From Methylococcales bacterium (GTDB taxonomy: Bacteria; Pseudomonadota; Gammaproteobacteria; Methylococcales; Methylomonadaceae), in assembly GCA_028707085.1 (NCBI GenBank), contig JAQTUW010000009.1, forward strand, positions 1-64,000: 64,000 nucleotides of DNA, in the 5' to 3' direction. This document shows, piece after piece, positions 37,001 through 45,507 of this stretch. Every line of letters starts with the position of its first letter. Position 1 is the first letter of the stretch. The translations under genes and the position numbers were made by a program. The notes under the pieces are model-generated. The model searched no databases. It was not told where the DNA came from and was given only the letters and a program-made list of their open reading frames with translations.

Positions 37001-37147
37001 GGCCTGCACGGTGATGGTCGGTAAATCCACCTGCGGCAGCGATGCGACCGGTAACCGCAGGAAAGCCAGACTGCCCGCCAGGGCGATGGCCAAGGTCAGC
37101 AGGCTGGTGGCGACCGGCCGGTAAATGAACAAGGCCGAAAAATTCAT
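34043..37147 (-). CDS. mdtC: RND multidrug efflux permease (MdtC-type)
   Basis: A 1034-residue inner-membrane RND pump. It has twelve expected TM segments and two large periplasmic loops. The TM4 motif [20 protein letters not shown] supplies the proton-relay Asp pair. It begins [20 protein letters not shown], as in MdtB/MdtC and MuxB/MuxC. The ATG overlaps the stop of the neighbouring RND gene (TAATG). In E. coli MdtB and MdtC form a B2C heterotrimer exporting bile salts and novobiocin, so a similar heteromer is likely. No outer-membrane channel gene follows. Confidence 0.9.
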   Translation of the reverse strand: MNFSALFIYRPVATSLLTLAIALAGSLAFLRLPVASLPQVDLPTITVQAALPGASPETMAATVATPLERSLGRIAGLNEMTSTSTLGSTRITLQFDLNKDVFGAGREVQAAINAAASLLPTGLPGRPSYRRDNPADSPILILALTSDSYDRGQMYDAASTILAQKILQMPGIGQVQVGGAALPAVRMELNPNALSKYGIGLEDVRNTINQTNVNRPKGVIEIGGKRWQIQANDQARKAADYLPLLVSYRNNAGVKIADLGEVTDSVEDLRNIGLKDGKPSVLLILRKQPAANVIKTVDQVKALLPELKASIPDGMALSVVVDRSLPIRASVTEVEHTLLIAILLVTLVVLVFLRDIRATLIPLVSVPVSLIGACLVMYFCGFSLNNLTLMALTISTGFVVDDAIVVVENTRRHIERGIAPFNASLLAIREVGFTVLAMTLSLVAVFLPILLMDGVVGRFFREFSVTLSAAVLVSLLISLSTTPMLCARWLGREKSHDAGVYKNIGVALAWMQDFYERSLNGCLRHGRLVLLILLATIGLNIYLYAIIDKGFIPEQDAGRLNGGIQIDQGSSFFVLQKKLFQFADIIQKDPAVSHVVGFANSANAGNIYIVLKPHDQRDPIDQVMERLREHLGRIPGAKLRLYPASELRIGGRPSFGAYDFALQCDDLDLLRKWTPKVLSALSALPELSDVNTNQQDKGQQIDLVVDRERALRYGVTQAMIDTSLNDAFGQRQISVIYNPLNQYHVVMELAPEYWQSPEALNQVYISVPGATSGAAASQTPLSAIAGFEPGNAPLSVNHQGQFATTTLSFNLKPGVSLSAATALIAKTMAEIGAPEAIRGSFQGTAKAFQESLRNQPWLILAALLSIYIVLGVLYESYIHPLTILSTLPSAGVGALLALMACKTEFSIIALIGVILLIGIVKKNAIMMIDFALQAEREQGMDARQAIFTACMLRFRPIMMTTLAAMFGALPLALIGGYGAELRAPLGISIVGGLIFSQMLTLYTTPVVYLYLNRLQLYFHGRFSRRIRRGATNRT

Positions 37148-40100
37148 TACGAATGCCGTTCGTCTTCAGTTGGATCAAGGGCTTCCGGCGGGTTTAGCCT
37201 TAGCCAGCCGCTCAACTGGCGGGCCAGACGATCCATCCATAAATAAATAACCGGGGTGGTGTATAGAGTCAGGAGCTGACTGAGCAGCAGGCCGCCGACC
37301 ATGGCGACGCCCAGCGGCTGTCTCAGTTCCGCGCCGACGCCGTTGCCCAGCATCAGTGGCAAGGCGCCGAGCAGGGCGGCCAGGGTGGTCATCAGGATGG
37401 GTCTGAAGCGTAACAGGCAGGCCTGATAAATGGCTTCATCCGGCGGCATGTCGTGTTTGCGTTCGGCTTCCAGCGCAAAATCGATCATCATGATGGCGTT
37501 TTTCTTGACGATGCCGATCAGCAGAATGATGCCGATAATGCCGATGATGTCCAGGTCGTCGCCGGCGGCCATCAACGCCAGCAAGGCTCCGACACCGGCG
37601 GAAGGCAGGGTGGAGAGAATGGTGATCGGGTGTATGTAACTTTCGTAAAGTACGCCGAGGACAATGTAGACCGTGACGATGGCCGCCAGAATCAGCCAGG
37701 GGGTGTTACCCGCCGAGGCTTTGAACGCCAGGGCCGCGCCCTGAAAGCTGGTGCGGATGCTAAGGGGCATGCCTATCGCCTGTTTGGCGGCTTCGATGGC
37801 GTTTACCGCATCGCCCAATGATTGGCCCTGAGCCAGATTAAAGGACAGGGTGGCCACCGGAAACTGGCCCAGATGGTTGATGGCCAGCGGCGTGGAGCCT
37901 TCCGTCAGTTCGGCGATTGCCGACAGCGGCGCCAGCGCGCCGCTGCTGCTCGGAATGCGCAAGTCGTTAAGGGCTTTGGGGCTGTTTTGCAAGGCCGGGT
38001 CTACTTCCAGCACCACCCGGTACTGGTTGGACTGGCTGAAAATGGTCGAAATCAGCCTTTGCCCGTAAGCATTGTACAGGGCGTTGTCGATGGCGGCAGT
38101 GGTGACGCCCAGTCGGCTGGCCGTGGATCGGTCAATGTTGACAAAGATCTGCCGACCCTGATCCTGCACATCGCTGGCGACATCGCTGAATTCGGGCAGG
38201 CCGGTGATTCTGTCCTGCAGTTTGCCTGTCCATTCGTAGAGCTGGTCTGCATCGGCTGCTTCCAGGGTGAACTGGTACTGGGTGCTGCTGACCCGGTTTT
38301 CCATGGTTAGATCCTGCACTGGTTGCAAATACAGGCTGACGCCGCTCAATTTCGCCAGTTCCGGTTTCAGGCGCTCTATCACTTCGCCGGCGTCGAGTTT
38401 GCGTACGGATTTCGGTTTCAGATTGATCAGAAATCTGCCGCTATTGGGAGTGGTGTTGACGCCGTCCACGCCGATAAAGGAAGACAGGCTGTCCACCGCC
38501 GGATCGGCCAGGAGCAGGGCGGCCAGCTTTTGCTGGTATTCCGCCATGGCCGCAAACGACACATCCTGCGACGCTTGGGAAACGCCCTGAATCAGGCCGG
38601 TGTCCTGTACCGGAAAAAAGCCTTTGGGTATGGCTACATACAGATAGACGGTCAACGCCGCAGTGGCGGCAAAAACCAGCATGGTCAGGGTCTGTTTGCG
38701 CAAAACCCATTGCAGGGAGCCGGCGTAGACGGCAATCAGTCTGTCGAACCAGTCGCTTTGTGTTTCCTGTTGGTTGTCGGGGTGGCGCGCGCGCAGGATT
38801 CTGGCGCACATCATCGGCGTCAGGGTCAGCGAGACGAGGGCGGAAATCAGAATGGCCACTGCGAGGGTAATGGCGAATTCGCGGAACAGGCGGCCTATCA
38901 CATCGCTCATGAACAGTAGCGGAATCAGCACCGCGACCAGGGAAAAAGTCAGGGAGATAATGGTGAAACCGATTTGCTCCGAGCCTTTCAGCGCCGCTTT
39001 AAACGGCGTTTCGCCGCGTTCGATATGGCGGGAAATGTTTTCGATGACCACAATGGCGTCGTCCACCACAAAACCGGTGGCGATGGTCAGCGCCATCAGG
39101 GTCAGATTGTTGATGCTGAAGCCCGCCAGATACATCACAGCAAAAGTGCCGACCAGCGACAGCGGCACAGCCACGGCCGGAATCAGGGTGGCCGGCATAT
39201 TGCGTAAAAACAGGAAAATGACCATTACCACCAGGGCTATGGCCAGCAGCAACTCCAGCTCCACATCGTCTACGGAGGCGCGAATGGTGACGGTGCGATC
39301 CGTCAAAGGCAGCACATCCAGGCTAGACGGTAGCGCAGCCTCCAATTGCGGCAGCAGGGCCTTGATGCTGTCTACCACTTCGATGACATTGGCTCCGGGC
39401 TGACGCTGGATGTTGACCACCACGGCGGGATTCAGGTTGGCCCAGGCGGACAGGCGGACATTTTCCGCGCTGTCCACCACCTTGGCCACCTCGCGCAATC
39501 TGACCGGCGCGCCGTTGCGGTAGGCTACCACCAGATCCTGGTATTCCGCCGCCGAACGCAATTGATCGTTGCTGTCTATGATAGCCGAGCGCAACGGGCC
39601 GTTGAACATGCCCTTGGGCTGGTTGACGTTGGCGGCGGCAATGGCGGCGCGCACTTCTTCCAGGCCGATGCCGTAAGCGGCAAGGGCTTTGGGATTGGTC
39701 TGTATCCTGACCGCCGGACGTTGGCCGCCGCTGATGCTGACCAGGCCGACGCCGGGCAACTGGGCAATTTTTTGCGCCAGCCGGGTGTCTATCAAATCCT
39801 CGACCTTGGATAGGGGCAGGGATTTCGAGCTGACCGCCAGCGTCATGATAGGCGTGTCCGCCGGATTCACCTTGCTGTAAATCGGGGGTTGCGGCAAGTC
39901 GGTGGGCAGAAAGCCGGCGGCGGCGTTAATCGCCGCCTGCACGCTTTGTTCGGCAATATCCAGCGCCAGATCGAGATTGAATTGCAGCGTAATCACCGAC
40001 GCGCCGCCGGAACTGGTGGACGACATCTGGGTTAGCCCCGGCATTTGTCCGAACTGGCGCTCCAGCGGCGCGGTGACCACCGAAGTCATCACTTCCGGGC

Positions 40101-40293
40101 TGGCGCCGGGATACAGGGTGACCACCTGTAGGGTGGGATAATCGACCTGCGGCAGGGCGGAGACCGGCAATAGCCGAAAGGCCAGCACCCCGACCAGCAG
40201 CAGGGCCACCATCAGCAACGAAGTCGCCACCGGCCGCAGAATGAATAGCCGGGATGGATTGAAACCCGAGTCTGCGCGATTGCTGGTATTCAT
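37147..40293 (-). CDS. mdtB: RND multidrug efflux permease (MdtB-type)
   Basis: A 1048-residue partner of the RND subunit behind it. It begins [20 protein letters not shown] and carries [20 protein letters not shown] in TM4 and [20 protein letters not shown] in TM10-11. The relay Asp pair is intact. Start and stop abut or overlap both neighbours (TAAATG at 40293, TAATG at 37147), so the three pump genes are surely translated together. The B/C assignment follows gene order and is not certain. Confidence 0.9.
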   Translation of the reverse strand: MNTSNRADSGFNPSRLFILRPVATSLLMVALLLVGVLAFRLLPVSALPQVDYPTLQVVTLYPGASPEVMTSVVTAPLERQFGQMPGLTQMSSTSSGGASVITLQFNLDLALDIAEQSVQAAINAAAGFLPTDLPQPPIYSKVNPADTPIMTLAVSSKSLPLSKVEDLIDTRLAQKIAQLPGVGLVSISGGQRPAVRIQTNPKALAAYGIGLEEVRAAIAAANVNQPKGMFNGPLRSAIIDSNDQLRSAAEYQDLVVAYRNGAPVRLREVAKVVDSAENVRLSAWANLNPAVVVNIQRQPGANVIEVVDSIKALLPQLEAALPSSLDVLPLTDRTVTIRASVDDVELELLLAIALVVMVIFLFLRNMPATLIPAVAVPLSLVGTFAVMYLAGFSINNLTLMALTIATGFVVDDAIVVIENISRHIERGETPFKAALKGSEQIGFTIISLTFSLVAVLIPLLFMSDVIGRLFREFAITLAVAILISALVSLTLTPMMCARILRARHPDNQQETQSDWFDRLIAVYAGSLQWVLRKQTLTMLVFAATAALTVYLYVAIPKGFFPVQDTGLIQGVSQASQDVSFAAMAEYQQKLAALLLADPAVDSLSSFIGVDGVNTTPNSGRFLINLKPKSVRKLDAGEVIERLKPELAKLSGVSLYLQPVQDLTMENRVSSTQYQFTLEAADADQLYEWTGKLQDRITGLPEFSDVASDVQDQGRQIFVNIDRSTASRLGVTTAAIDNALYNAYGQRLISTIFSQSNQYRVVLEVDPALQNSPKALNDLRIPSSSGALAPLSAIAELTEGSTPLAINHLGQFPVATLSFNLAQGQSLGDAVNAIEAAKQAIGMPLSIRTSFQGAALAFKASAGNTPWLILAAIVTVYIVLGVLYESYIHPITILSTLPSAGVGALLALMAAGDDLDIIGIIGIILLIGIVKKNAIMMIDFALEAERKHDMPPDEAIYQACLLRFRPILMTTLAALLGALPLMLGNGVGAELRQPLGVAMVGGLLLSQLLTLYTTPVIYLWMDRLARQLSGWLRLNPPEALDPTEDERHS

Positions 40294-41571
40294 TTATTCA
40301 GAATGTTCGCCCGTCTTGCGGGATTTGTGGTCACGCCGGGGAACGGCGGCTACCGGCTGATCGTCTTTTTGGGCAATATCGACCCGGCTGCCGTCCCGCA
40401 GTTTGTCGATGCCGTCCACCACCACGGTTTCATTAGCCTGTAGACCGCTCAGCACGGCGACCCGGCCATCGCCGGTTTCACCGGGGCCGAGCGTGACGCG
40501 GCGCATCGCCACGGTACGTTCCTGATCAACCACAAACACGAAAGCGCCTTCGGCATCGTGCTGGATAGCAGCGCTGGAAACCAGGGTCACAGCCGGCAGA
40601 GTGTTCAGATGCATTCTGATGTTGACGAACTGATTGGGAAACAACTCGCCGTCTGCATTATCGAATTGGGCTTTGAGTTTCAGGGTGCCGGTGGCGGGGT
40701 CGATCTGGTTGTCCAGCGCAGTCAGCCCGCCTTCGGCCAGCGGGATTTTCCCGCTTCGGTCAAAGGCCGTCACCGCGATCGGGCTGTCGCCGCGCCTGCG
40801 CCGGATCAGCGGTTGAACCTTGTCTTCGGGCAGCGCGAAAATCACATTGATAGGCTGCAACTGGGTAATCACCACCAGGCCGTTGGCGTCGCCGGCATGG
40901 ATGATGTTGCCCTGGTCGATCCGCCGCAAGCCCGCCTGCCCGGAAATGGGTGCGGTCAGCCGCGTGTATTCCAGTTGCAGCCGGGCGTTGTTCACCTGGG
41001 CTCGATCCATTTCCACCGTGCCTTCATACTGTTTGACCAGCGCCCGCTGGGTTGCGCATTGCTGGGCGGGGATGGACTCCTGGGCCAGCAGGGTGTCGTA
41101 GCGGGTCTGATCCAGCCTGGCGTTTTTCAGCAGGGCTTCATCGCGCATTAACTGGCCCTGAGCCTGTTCCAGCAGAATCTGAAACGGCCTGGGGTCTATT
41201 TCCGCCAGTAACTCGCCCTGTCTGACAGATTGACCTTCGGTAAATGTCACTCGGATCAGTTCGCCGTCCAGTCGGGAATGGACGGTCACGGTTTTTATCG
41301 GCGTCACCGTACCCAGGCCGGTCAGATAGATCGGGTAATCGCCCTGGGTGGCGGTTTCTATCGCCACCACCACGGGCTTGCCGGCGTCATCGCGGTCATG
41401 TCCCCGCCTGCCGTGTTTCATGCGCGTCTGCGCTTGCGGGGCGGATTTGTCGGTCTGTGTGTAATAAACGCCGGCGACAAGCAGGATCACCGTCAGCAAG
41501 AAAACCGTCAGGATAAACTTGTGGTTTTTAAGCGCGGCGCCGGCTTTAGTCACGCACCCGAATTTGGTCAT
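40294..41571 (-). CDS. mdtA: RND periplasmic adaptor (MdtA-type membrane fusion protein)
   Basis: An adaptor linking the pump pair to an outer-membrane channel. The start is uncertain: the ATG at 41571 (MTKFGCVTKAG, 425 residues) is used, and a GTG at 41553 is the alternative. Both overlap the cytochrome c' 3' end. It has a membrane anchor FILTVFLLTVILLVAGVYYT and the lipoyl-type half motif VHSRLDGELIRVTFTEGQSV. The hairpin and beta-barrel (TAPISGQAGLRRIDQGNII) and the MPR domain follow. The tail is basic and unusual (RRDHKSRKTGEHSE). Confidence 0.88.
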   Translation of the reverse strand: MTKFGCVTKAGAALKNHKFILTVFLLTVILLVAGVYYTQTDKSAPQAQTRMKHGRRGHDRDDAGKPVVVAIETATQGDYPIYLTGLGTVTPIKTVTVHSRLDGELIRVTFTEGQSVRQGELLAEIDPRPFQILLEQAQGQLMRDEALLKNARLDQTRYDTLLAQESIPAQQCATQRALVKQYEGTVEMDRAQVNNARLQLEYTRLTAPISGQAGLRRIDQGNIIHAGDANGLVVITQLQPINVIFALPEDKVQPLIRRRRGDSPIAVTAFDRSGKIPLAEGGLTALDNQIDPATGTLKLKAQFDNADGELFPNQFVNIRMHLNTLPAVTLVSSAAIQHDAEGAFVFVVDQERTVAMRRVTLGPGETGDGRVAVLSGLQANETVVVDGIDKLRDGSRVDIAQKDDQPVAAVPRRDHKSRKTGEHSE

Positions 41572-42007
41572 GACAGCTTTTGCATGCGGCGCCGACTTTG
41601 CCGAACTGGGTCTTGATGTCGGCAATTTCGCCTTGCGTCGCCACCGCTTGCAGTGCGGCGGCTTCCTGGGCGAAGGTGTCGTTTATTTGCCGGATTTCAT
41701 CCTGTTTCTGAAAATAATCGGCTTTAAGATGGCTGGGTTTCCAGCCCGTACCCTGATCGGTGCCCGGGCCATACAAATCCAGCAGCGGCGCTTTGGCGAT
41801 GGCGGCCATCACAGTGGCGGCGGCGATGACCTTTTCCTTGTTATAGGTTTCGGGATGATCCGACACCTGGCTCTTGATGAGATGGGTATTCCAGCCCAGA
41901 AAGGCGTAAGCCGACTGCCGGGCTTTAATCTGCTCTTCGACCGGCCCGGCGAACGCCGCAAGCGTTGCTGCCGACAGCATCAGGCCAAGCGCAACTTTTA
42001 TTTTCAT
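41546..42007 (-). CDS. Cytochrome c' family protein
   Basis: A signal peptide (about residues 1-20, ending AFAG) leads a 153-residue four-helix cytochrome. The single haem site is at the C-terminus, CKSCH (C142, C145, H146), the hallmark of class II (c') cytochromes, which have no second strong ligand and often bind NO. WNTHLIKSQVSDHPETYNKE matches the helix-A/B region. It follows a b561-like gene by 29 bases and overlaps the pump adaptor start, so it is in the pump operon. NO detoxification or electron transfer is possible. Confidence 0.87.
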   Translation of the reverse strand: MKIKVALGLMLSAATLAAFAGPVEEQIKARQSAYAFLGWNTHLIKSQVSDHPETYNKEKVIAAATVMAAIAKAPLLDLYGPGTDQGTGWKPSHLKADYFQKQDEIRQINDTFAQEAAALQAVATQGEIADIKTQFGKVGAACKSCHDQIRVRD

Positions 42008-42036
42008 GGGTCAACTCCTGGTTGTGTTGTAAAAAA

Positions 42037-42681
42037 CTAGATTTGGATGGCCCAGACCGCCAGAACGGCGATCAGCAAGCTGAACAGGAAGCGCGGCGGA
42101 CTGACGCCGCGCATGGGGCGGGGGGCTTGCGCTTTGATAAATTGCTTTTCGCCGGTCAACATGGGCCGGAGCAGATCGACCTTTTTTACCAGCCGGTAAT
42201 AGCCGATGGCGCCGACATGCAGGCCGACCAGAAGCAGTAGCGGCAATTCCGCCCGCTTGTGCCAGCCGCTCAGTTTGTCGCTGAGATCCTTATCCACCAG
42301 ATGGAACAATGGGCCTTCGAAGGCAATATCGTCATTGGCGAACAGGCCGGTGACGACCAGCCAGCCTAAAACCGTCAACAGCGCCAGTACCGCCAGCGCA
42401 CCGGCCGGATTATGGCCTGCGCCCCGCCAGTCGCCTTTAATATAACTTTTCAGGCCGGACAGGGTTGGGAAAAAATTTGCAAACCGGGCATACTTGGGGC
42501 CGATAAATCCCCACACCAGCCTGAATACCAGCAGCCCTAGGGTCAGGCTGCCCAACCGGCCGTGCCAGTCTGTGAGCGAGCCGCCGAGTTCGCCGCTGAC
42601 ATAAGCGCCGGTCACGGCAAGCACCAGCAGCCAGTGAAACAGGCGTAGCGGCCAGTCCCAGATTTGTACTTTAACGTTCAT
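42037..42681 (-). CDS. Cytochrome b561-like membrane protein
   Basis: A 214-residue di-haem cytochrome b of the b561/hydrogenase-b type. The first helix has WDWPLRLFHWLLVLAVTGAYVSGE with a haem His. Others occur in LTDWHGRLGSL, SGWHKRAELP and LLLVGLHVGAIGYY. Such proteins pass electrons between quinone and periplasmic carriers, here plausibly the cytochrome c' encoded next. Its ATG overlaps the stop of a truncated Tat-leader peptide (ATGA). Confidence 0.87.
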   Translation of the reverse strand: MNVKVQIWDWPLRLFHWLLVLAVTGAYVSGELGGSLTDWHGRLGSLTLGLLVFRLVWGFIGPKYARFANFFPTLSGLKSYIKGDWRGAGHNPAGALAVLALLTVLGWLVVTGLFANDDIAFEGPLFHLVDKDLSDKLSGWHKRAELPLLLLVGLHVGAIGYYRLVKKVDLLRPMLTGEKQFIKAQAPRPMRGVSPPRFLFSLLIAVLAVWAIQI

Positions 42682-42812
42682 GGCTGGCCGCGCAAAAGCG
42701 CATGCCTGGGCGCGGCGGTCAAAAATTCCCGCCGGGAAATTTCGCCGTGTACAGAGCGAGAGAAAATTTTCAGGGATTCAGGGTGAAAATCCTGTGCAGT
42801 TTTGCGCGTCAT
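42678..42812 (-). pseudogene. Truncated Tat-leader peptide of a dienelactone-hydrolase-like gene
   Basis: A strong AAGGAG site 7 bases ahead of the ATG at 42812 starts MTRKTAQDFHPESLKIFSRS, then VHGEISRREFLTAA, and the frame ends after 44 residues. The twin-arginine motif (SRREFL) after a short helical segment is how Tat-exported dienelactone-hydrolase-type proteins begin. The hydrophobic Tat core and the whole enzyme are missing; the residues after REFLTAA are out of family. The stop overlaps the cytochrome b start, so this may now work as a coupled leader. Functional status unknown. Confidence 0.55.
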
Positions 42813-42884
42813 CAAAAAAACTCCTTGGAGATGAGGAATCGGAAGTTGCCCATGCGCCGCAGTAATCAGTGTGAAGAACGTCAT

Positions 42885-43330
42885 TCAGTCTGGTTCGCAT
42901 AAACTTCGGCCTTAAGCGGATGGCAAGCCGTCTCCTGTCATCCGGATCGGAGCTTATCTTATCCTATTCTTCGGTTAAGTTCGGTTAATCGGGCGGTTTT
43001 TTACCCTAGGGGGCTTTAAGCTTTGAGTAGATGTCGCGTCTCAGAGTTTTGTCAATCAAGGTGACGCCGGCAGCTTCAACGGCAGGCTATTGATTTGCCG
43101 GTGGGTACGTTCGGTTTGTCCGAGTGTGTCCGGGTAATAATTCGGAAAGGCCTGGAATTTGAACGTTTGCCGGCTTCGATTCCCGGATTTCAGTGCATTA
43201 CATCCGGGCTACGGCAAGCGCAAAAATTCTGCCGACGGCGTGAAGCTTTTCCTTAAGCAAATGTTAAGCATGGCGAGGTACATTTTTGGTATTATTTCGT
43301 ATGTTATTCATCTTAATGAAGGGGAAGTCC
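42885..43330. other. Intergenic region, divergent
   Basis: It separates the minus-strand cytochrome/pump operon from plus-strand lipoproteins and should hold both promoters. It has a direct repeat at 42970-42988 and an AT-rich segment at 43270-43320 just before the lipoprotein start. No gene or RNA is recognised. Confidence 0.35.
42970..42988. promoter_or_regulatory. Tandem ttcggttaa repeat, possible response-regulator site
   Basis: The 9-base word ttcggttaa occurs twice with a 10-base period (42970-42978 and 42980-42988). Direct repeats at one helical turn are typical of OmpR/PhoB-type regulators such as PhoP or BaeR. BaeR controls mdtABC in E. coli. The site is about 160 bases upstream of the start of the truncated leader peptide in the pump operon. 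Binding by any regulator is inference. Confidence 0.35.
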
Positions 43331-43909
43331 ATGCCACGAACTCACATTGCCCTGACTGCCGCCATATCGCTGCTGGCGGCGGGTTGCGCCAGCGTGCCGA
43401 GCGGGCCGGGGGTCATGGTGCTGCCGGGCGCTGGCAAGTCTTTCGATCAGTTCCGTTACGACGACGCCAATTGCCGGCAGTTTGCCTCTTTCCAGATCGG
43501 CGGCGCTTCTCCGGCCGAAGCTTCCGCGGGAAGCGGCGTAGCCAGCGCTGCGGTCGGCACCGTGCTGGGCGCGGCGGCGGGGGCGGCGATTGGCGGCGGC
43601 GCCGGCGGCGCGGCGATTGGCGCCGGCTCCGGACTGGTCGCCGGCAGCATGATGGGTGTTCCGGCGGCGGCTTCGTCCGGCATGGCCGCCCAGCAGCGTT
43701 ACGATGCCGCCTACATGCAGTGCATGTACGCCAAAGGCCATCAGATACCGGTGCCCGGACAGTATTCGGGGTCGGTGCAGCAGGAGACCGGCGGTTCGGC
43801 GGCCGCCAATATACCGCCGCCGCCGCCCGGCTCGCCGCCTCCACCGCCATCCGGCGCGCCAGTGACGCAGCCTCCGCCTGCGTCGGGAACTGCTGCGCCG
43901 AGCCAATAG
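43331..43909 (+). CDS. Glycine-zipper lipoprotein
   Basis: The ATG at 43331 follows an aagggga site. The 192 residues have a lipobox (LLAAGC, Cys19) and a Gly/Ala-rich zipper (about residues 73-110, VLGAAAGAAIGGGAGGAAIG) able to insert in or pack on membranes. YDAAYMQCMYAKGHQIPVPG follows, a pattern common in small envelope proteins. The tail is proline-rich, with two runs of five Pro. It is 17 bases ahead of the next lipoprotein gene, so the two likely form an operon. Function unknown. Confidence 0.75.
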   Translation: MPRTHIALTAAISLLAAGCASVPSGPGVMVLPGAGKSFDQFRYDDANCRQFASFQIGGASPAEASAGSGVASAAVGTVLGAAAGAAIGGGAGGAAIGAGSGLVAGSMMGVPAAASSGMAAQQRYDAAYMQCMYAKGHQIPVPGQYSGSVQQETGGSAAANIPPPPPGSPPPPPSGAPVTQPPPASGTAAPSQ

Positions 43910-43926
43910 CCGGCGATTTATAGATC

Positions 43927-45381
43927 ATGAGTCTGATTTTAAAACCTTACGGCGCGGCTTTTCCCGGCCTGTGCCTGCTGGCGGCAATGCTGACCGCCTG
44001 TTCTTCCCATCCAAAAGCGCCGCCTGCGGAAGAACAGGCGCAGAAATTACAGGCGGTGATGGATAACGGCGGCTATACGCCAGCCCGTACCCTGGATTTT
44101 ACCAGCGTCAGCGAAGTCTGGAATCATGACGGCGCCGAGCTGGATGTGGCGCTGATCGCGCCGAAACAGCCCGGCAAGTATCCTCTTATCATTTATCTTC
44201 CCAGTCTGGGCGAGGACGCCACAGCAGGCCGGTTGTGGCGCGAGACCTGGGCCAGGGCCGGTTATGCCGTGTTTAGCATGCAGCCCAGAGCCATCGGCCT
44301 GGCGCTGAAAGAAATCCAGCCGGACAGGCATGGCGGCGCGGACGATCAGCCGGACGATGCGGATGAAGAGGAGACCAGTGCAAAGGATAAGTCCGGCGGT
44401 GCGGGCGGCAAACCTTCGCGTTCGGCCCGCAACAGCGAGTTGCGCTTTCTTGGACACGAGTATTTTTCCATAGACGCCCTGAAAAACCGGATGGAACAGT
44501 TGTACTGGGCTTACCGGCAGCTAAAAGCCCGGGTGGATATGGGCTTGCCGCTGTTTGCCGAGGCCGACCTGAGCCACACCGTGCTGGCGGGTTACGATCT
44601 GGGCGCCCAGACCGTCACGGCGGTGCTGGGCGAGGATTTTATGACCAGTCTGCCTGAAAACAAGGATATCAAGCCGGTTGCCGCCATTGTTTTGAGTCCG
44701 TCCATCGACCTGGCGGAAGGCAATGTCCGTAGCCGGTTTCAAAAACTGAATCTGCCCATGCTGGTGATTACCGGTAGTGAAGATAACGATCCTTATGCGA
44801 TCAGTTCGGCGTCGGTCAGGGCGGCGGTATGGGAGTTTTCGCCGCCGGGCGGGAAGTATCTTTTGCAATTAAGCGGCGATGTCCATGGTCTGCTGGCGGG
44901 CGAGGACATGGGCGGCCGCCTGAACGCCAGGCAGCAAAAGCAGGGAGAGGATGCGGGCGGCGGCTGGTTTGGCGGCGGCGGTTCCGGCGGCGGCAGGTTT
45001 TCCGGCTTTGGTCAGCAATACGCCGGCAACGGCGGTGGCGGACAGGGTAACGGTATTAGCGGTTTTGGCTCGCAATATGCTGGCAATGCTGGCAACGGTA
45101 ACAGCAATGGCAATGGCGGTTTCGGCGGTGGAGATTCCGGCATGAGTCAGCAATACGGCGGAAACGGCGGTGGGCATGGAGGCGGGCACGGGGGTGGCAA
45201 GGGGAAAGGCGACGGTGGGCAAATGCACCAGGAATTGGGCTACAAGCAGGTGGCGGCCGTTTATAGCGCCAGCACCGCATTTCTGGATAAAGTGACCAAA
45301 AGCGACGAGTTTGGGCAATTCTGGATAGATGACAAGGCCAGTATCTGGCTGGATCGCGCCGGCGTGATGAAAATCAGATGA
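43927..45381 (+). CDS. Lipoprotein with alpha/beta-hydrolase-like fold and Gly-rich insert
   Basis: The 484 residues start with a signal and lipobox (AMLTACSS, Cys25). Residues 60-330 look like an alpha/beta-hydrolase or dienelactone-hydrolase fold: KYPLIIYLPSLGEDATAGR after strand 3, VLAGYDLGAQTVTAVLGE as the elbow, and MLVITGSEDNDPYAISS before the His strand. The elbow has Asp (GYDLG) where a nucleophile would sit, so catalysis is doubtful. At about 339-434 lies a Gly/Asn/Gln-rich repeat region (three QYAGN-type units), then a folded C-terminal helix. A charged insert (about 137-160) is also present. Confidence 0.6.
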   Translation: MSLILKPYGAAFPGLCLLAAMLTACSSHPKAPPAEEQAQKLQAVMDNGGYTPARTLDFTSVSEVWNHDGAELDVALIAPKQPGKYPLIIYLPSLGEDATAGRLWRETWARAGYAVFSMQPRAIGLALKEIQPDRHGGADDQPDDADEEETSAKDKSGGAGGKPSRSARNSELRFLGHEYFSIDALKNRMEQLYWAYRQLKARVDMGLPLFAEADLSHTVLAGYDLGAQTVTAVLGEDFMTSLPENKDIKPVAAIVLSPSIDLAEGNVRSRFQKLNLPMLVITGSEDNDPYAISSASVRAAVWEFSPPGGKYLLQLSGDVHGLLAGEDMGGRLNARQQKQGEDAGGGWFGGGGSGGGRFSGFGQQYAGNGGGGQGNGISGFGSQYAGNAGNGNSNGNGGFGGGDSGMSQQYGGNGGGHGGGHGGGKGKGDGGQMHQELGYKQVAAVYSASTAFLDKVTKSDEFGQFWIDDKASIWLDRAGVMKIR

Positions 45382-45394
45382 ACCTGAAGCGGAT

Positions 45395-45421
45395 TTGCAT
45401 GCCGGCGGCATGAGCTATAAT
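45395..45421 (+). promoter_or_regulatory. Candidate promoter for the radical SAM gene
   Basis: A perfect -10 box TATAAT (45416-45421) follows a weak -35-like TTGCAT (45395-45400) with a short 15-base spacer. Transcription would start near 45428, beside a 12-base palindrome (CAACCCGGGTTG, 45431-45442), leaving about 80 bases of leader. The short spacer makes the -35 element doubtful. Confidence 0.35.
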
Positions 45422-45507
45422 CTGTGCAATCAACCCGGGTTGTTGACCCGTTCATGCCTCTGCCGCGCGCGGCGACAGGTGCGACAGGTGCGCCCGGTTC
45501 AAACAGC

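Noticed and set aside
43313-43928. Long minus-strand and alternate frames opposite the glycine-zipper lipoprotein
   Set aside because: They mirror GC-rich repeats of the real plus-strand gene, giving Arg-rich nonsense products.
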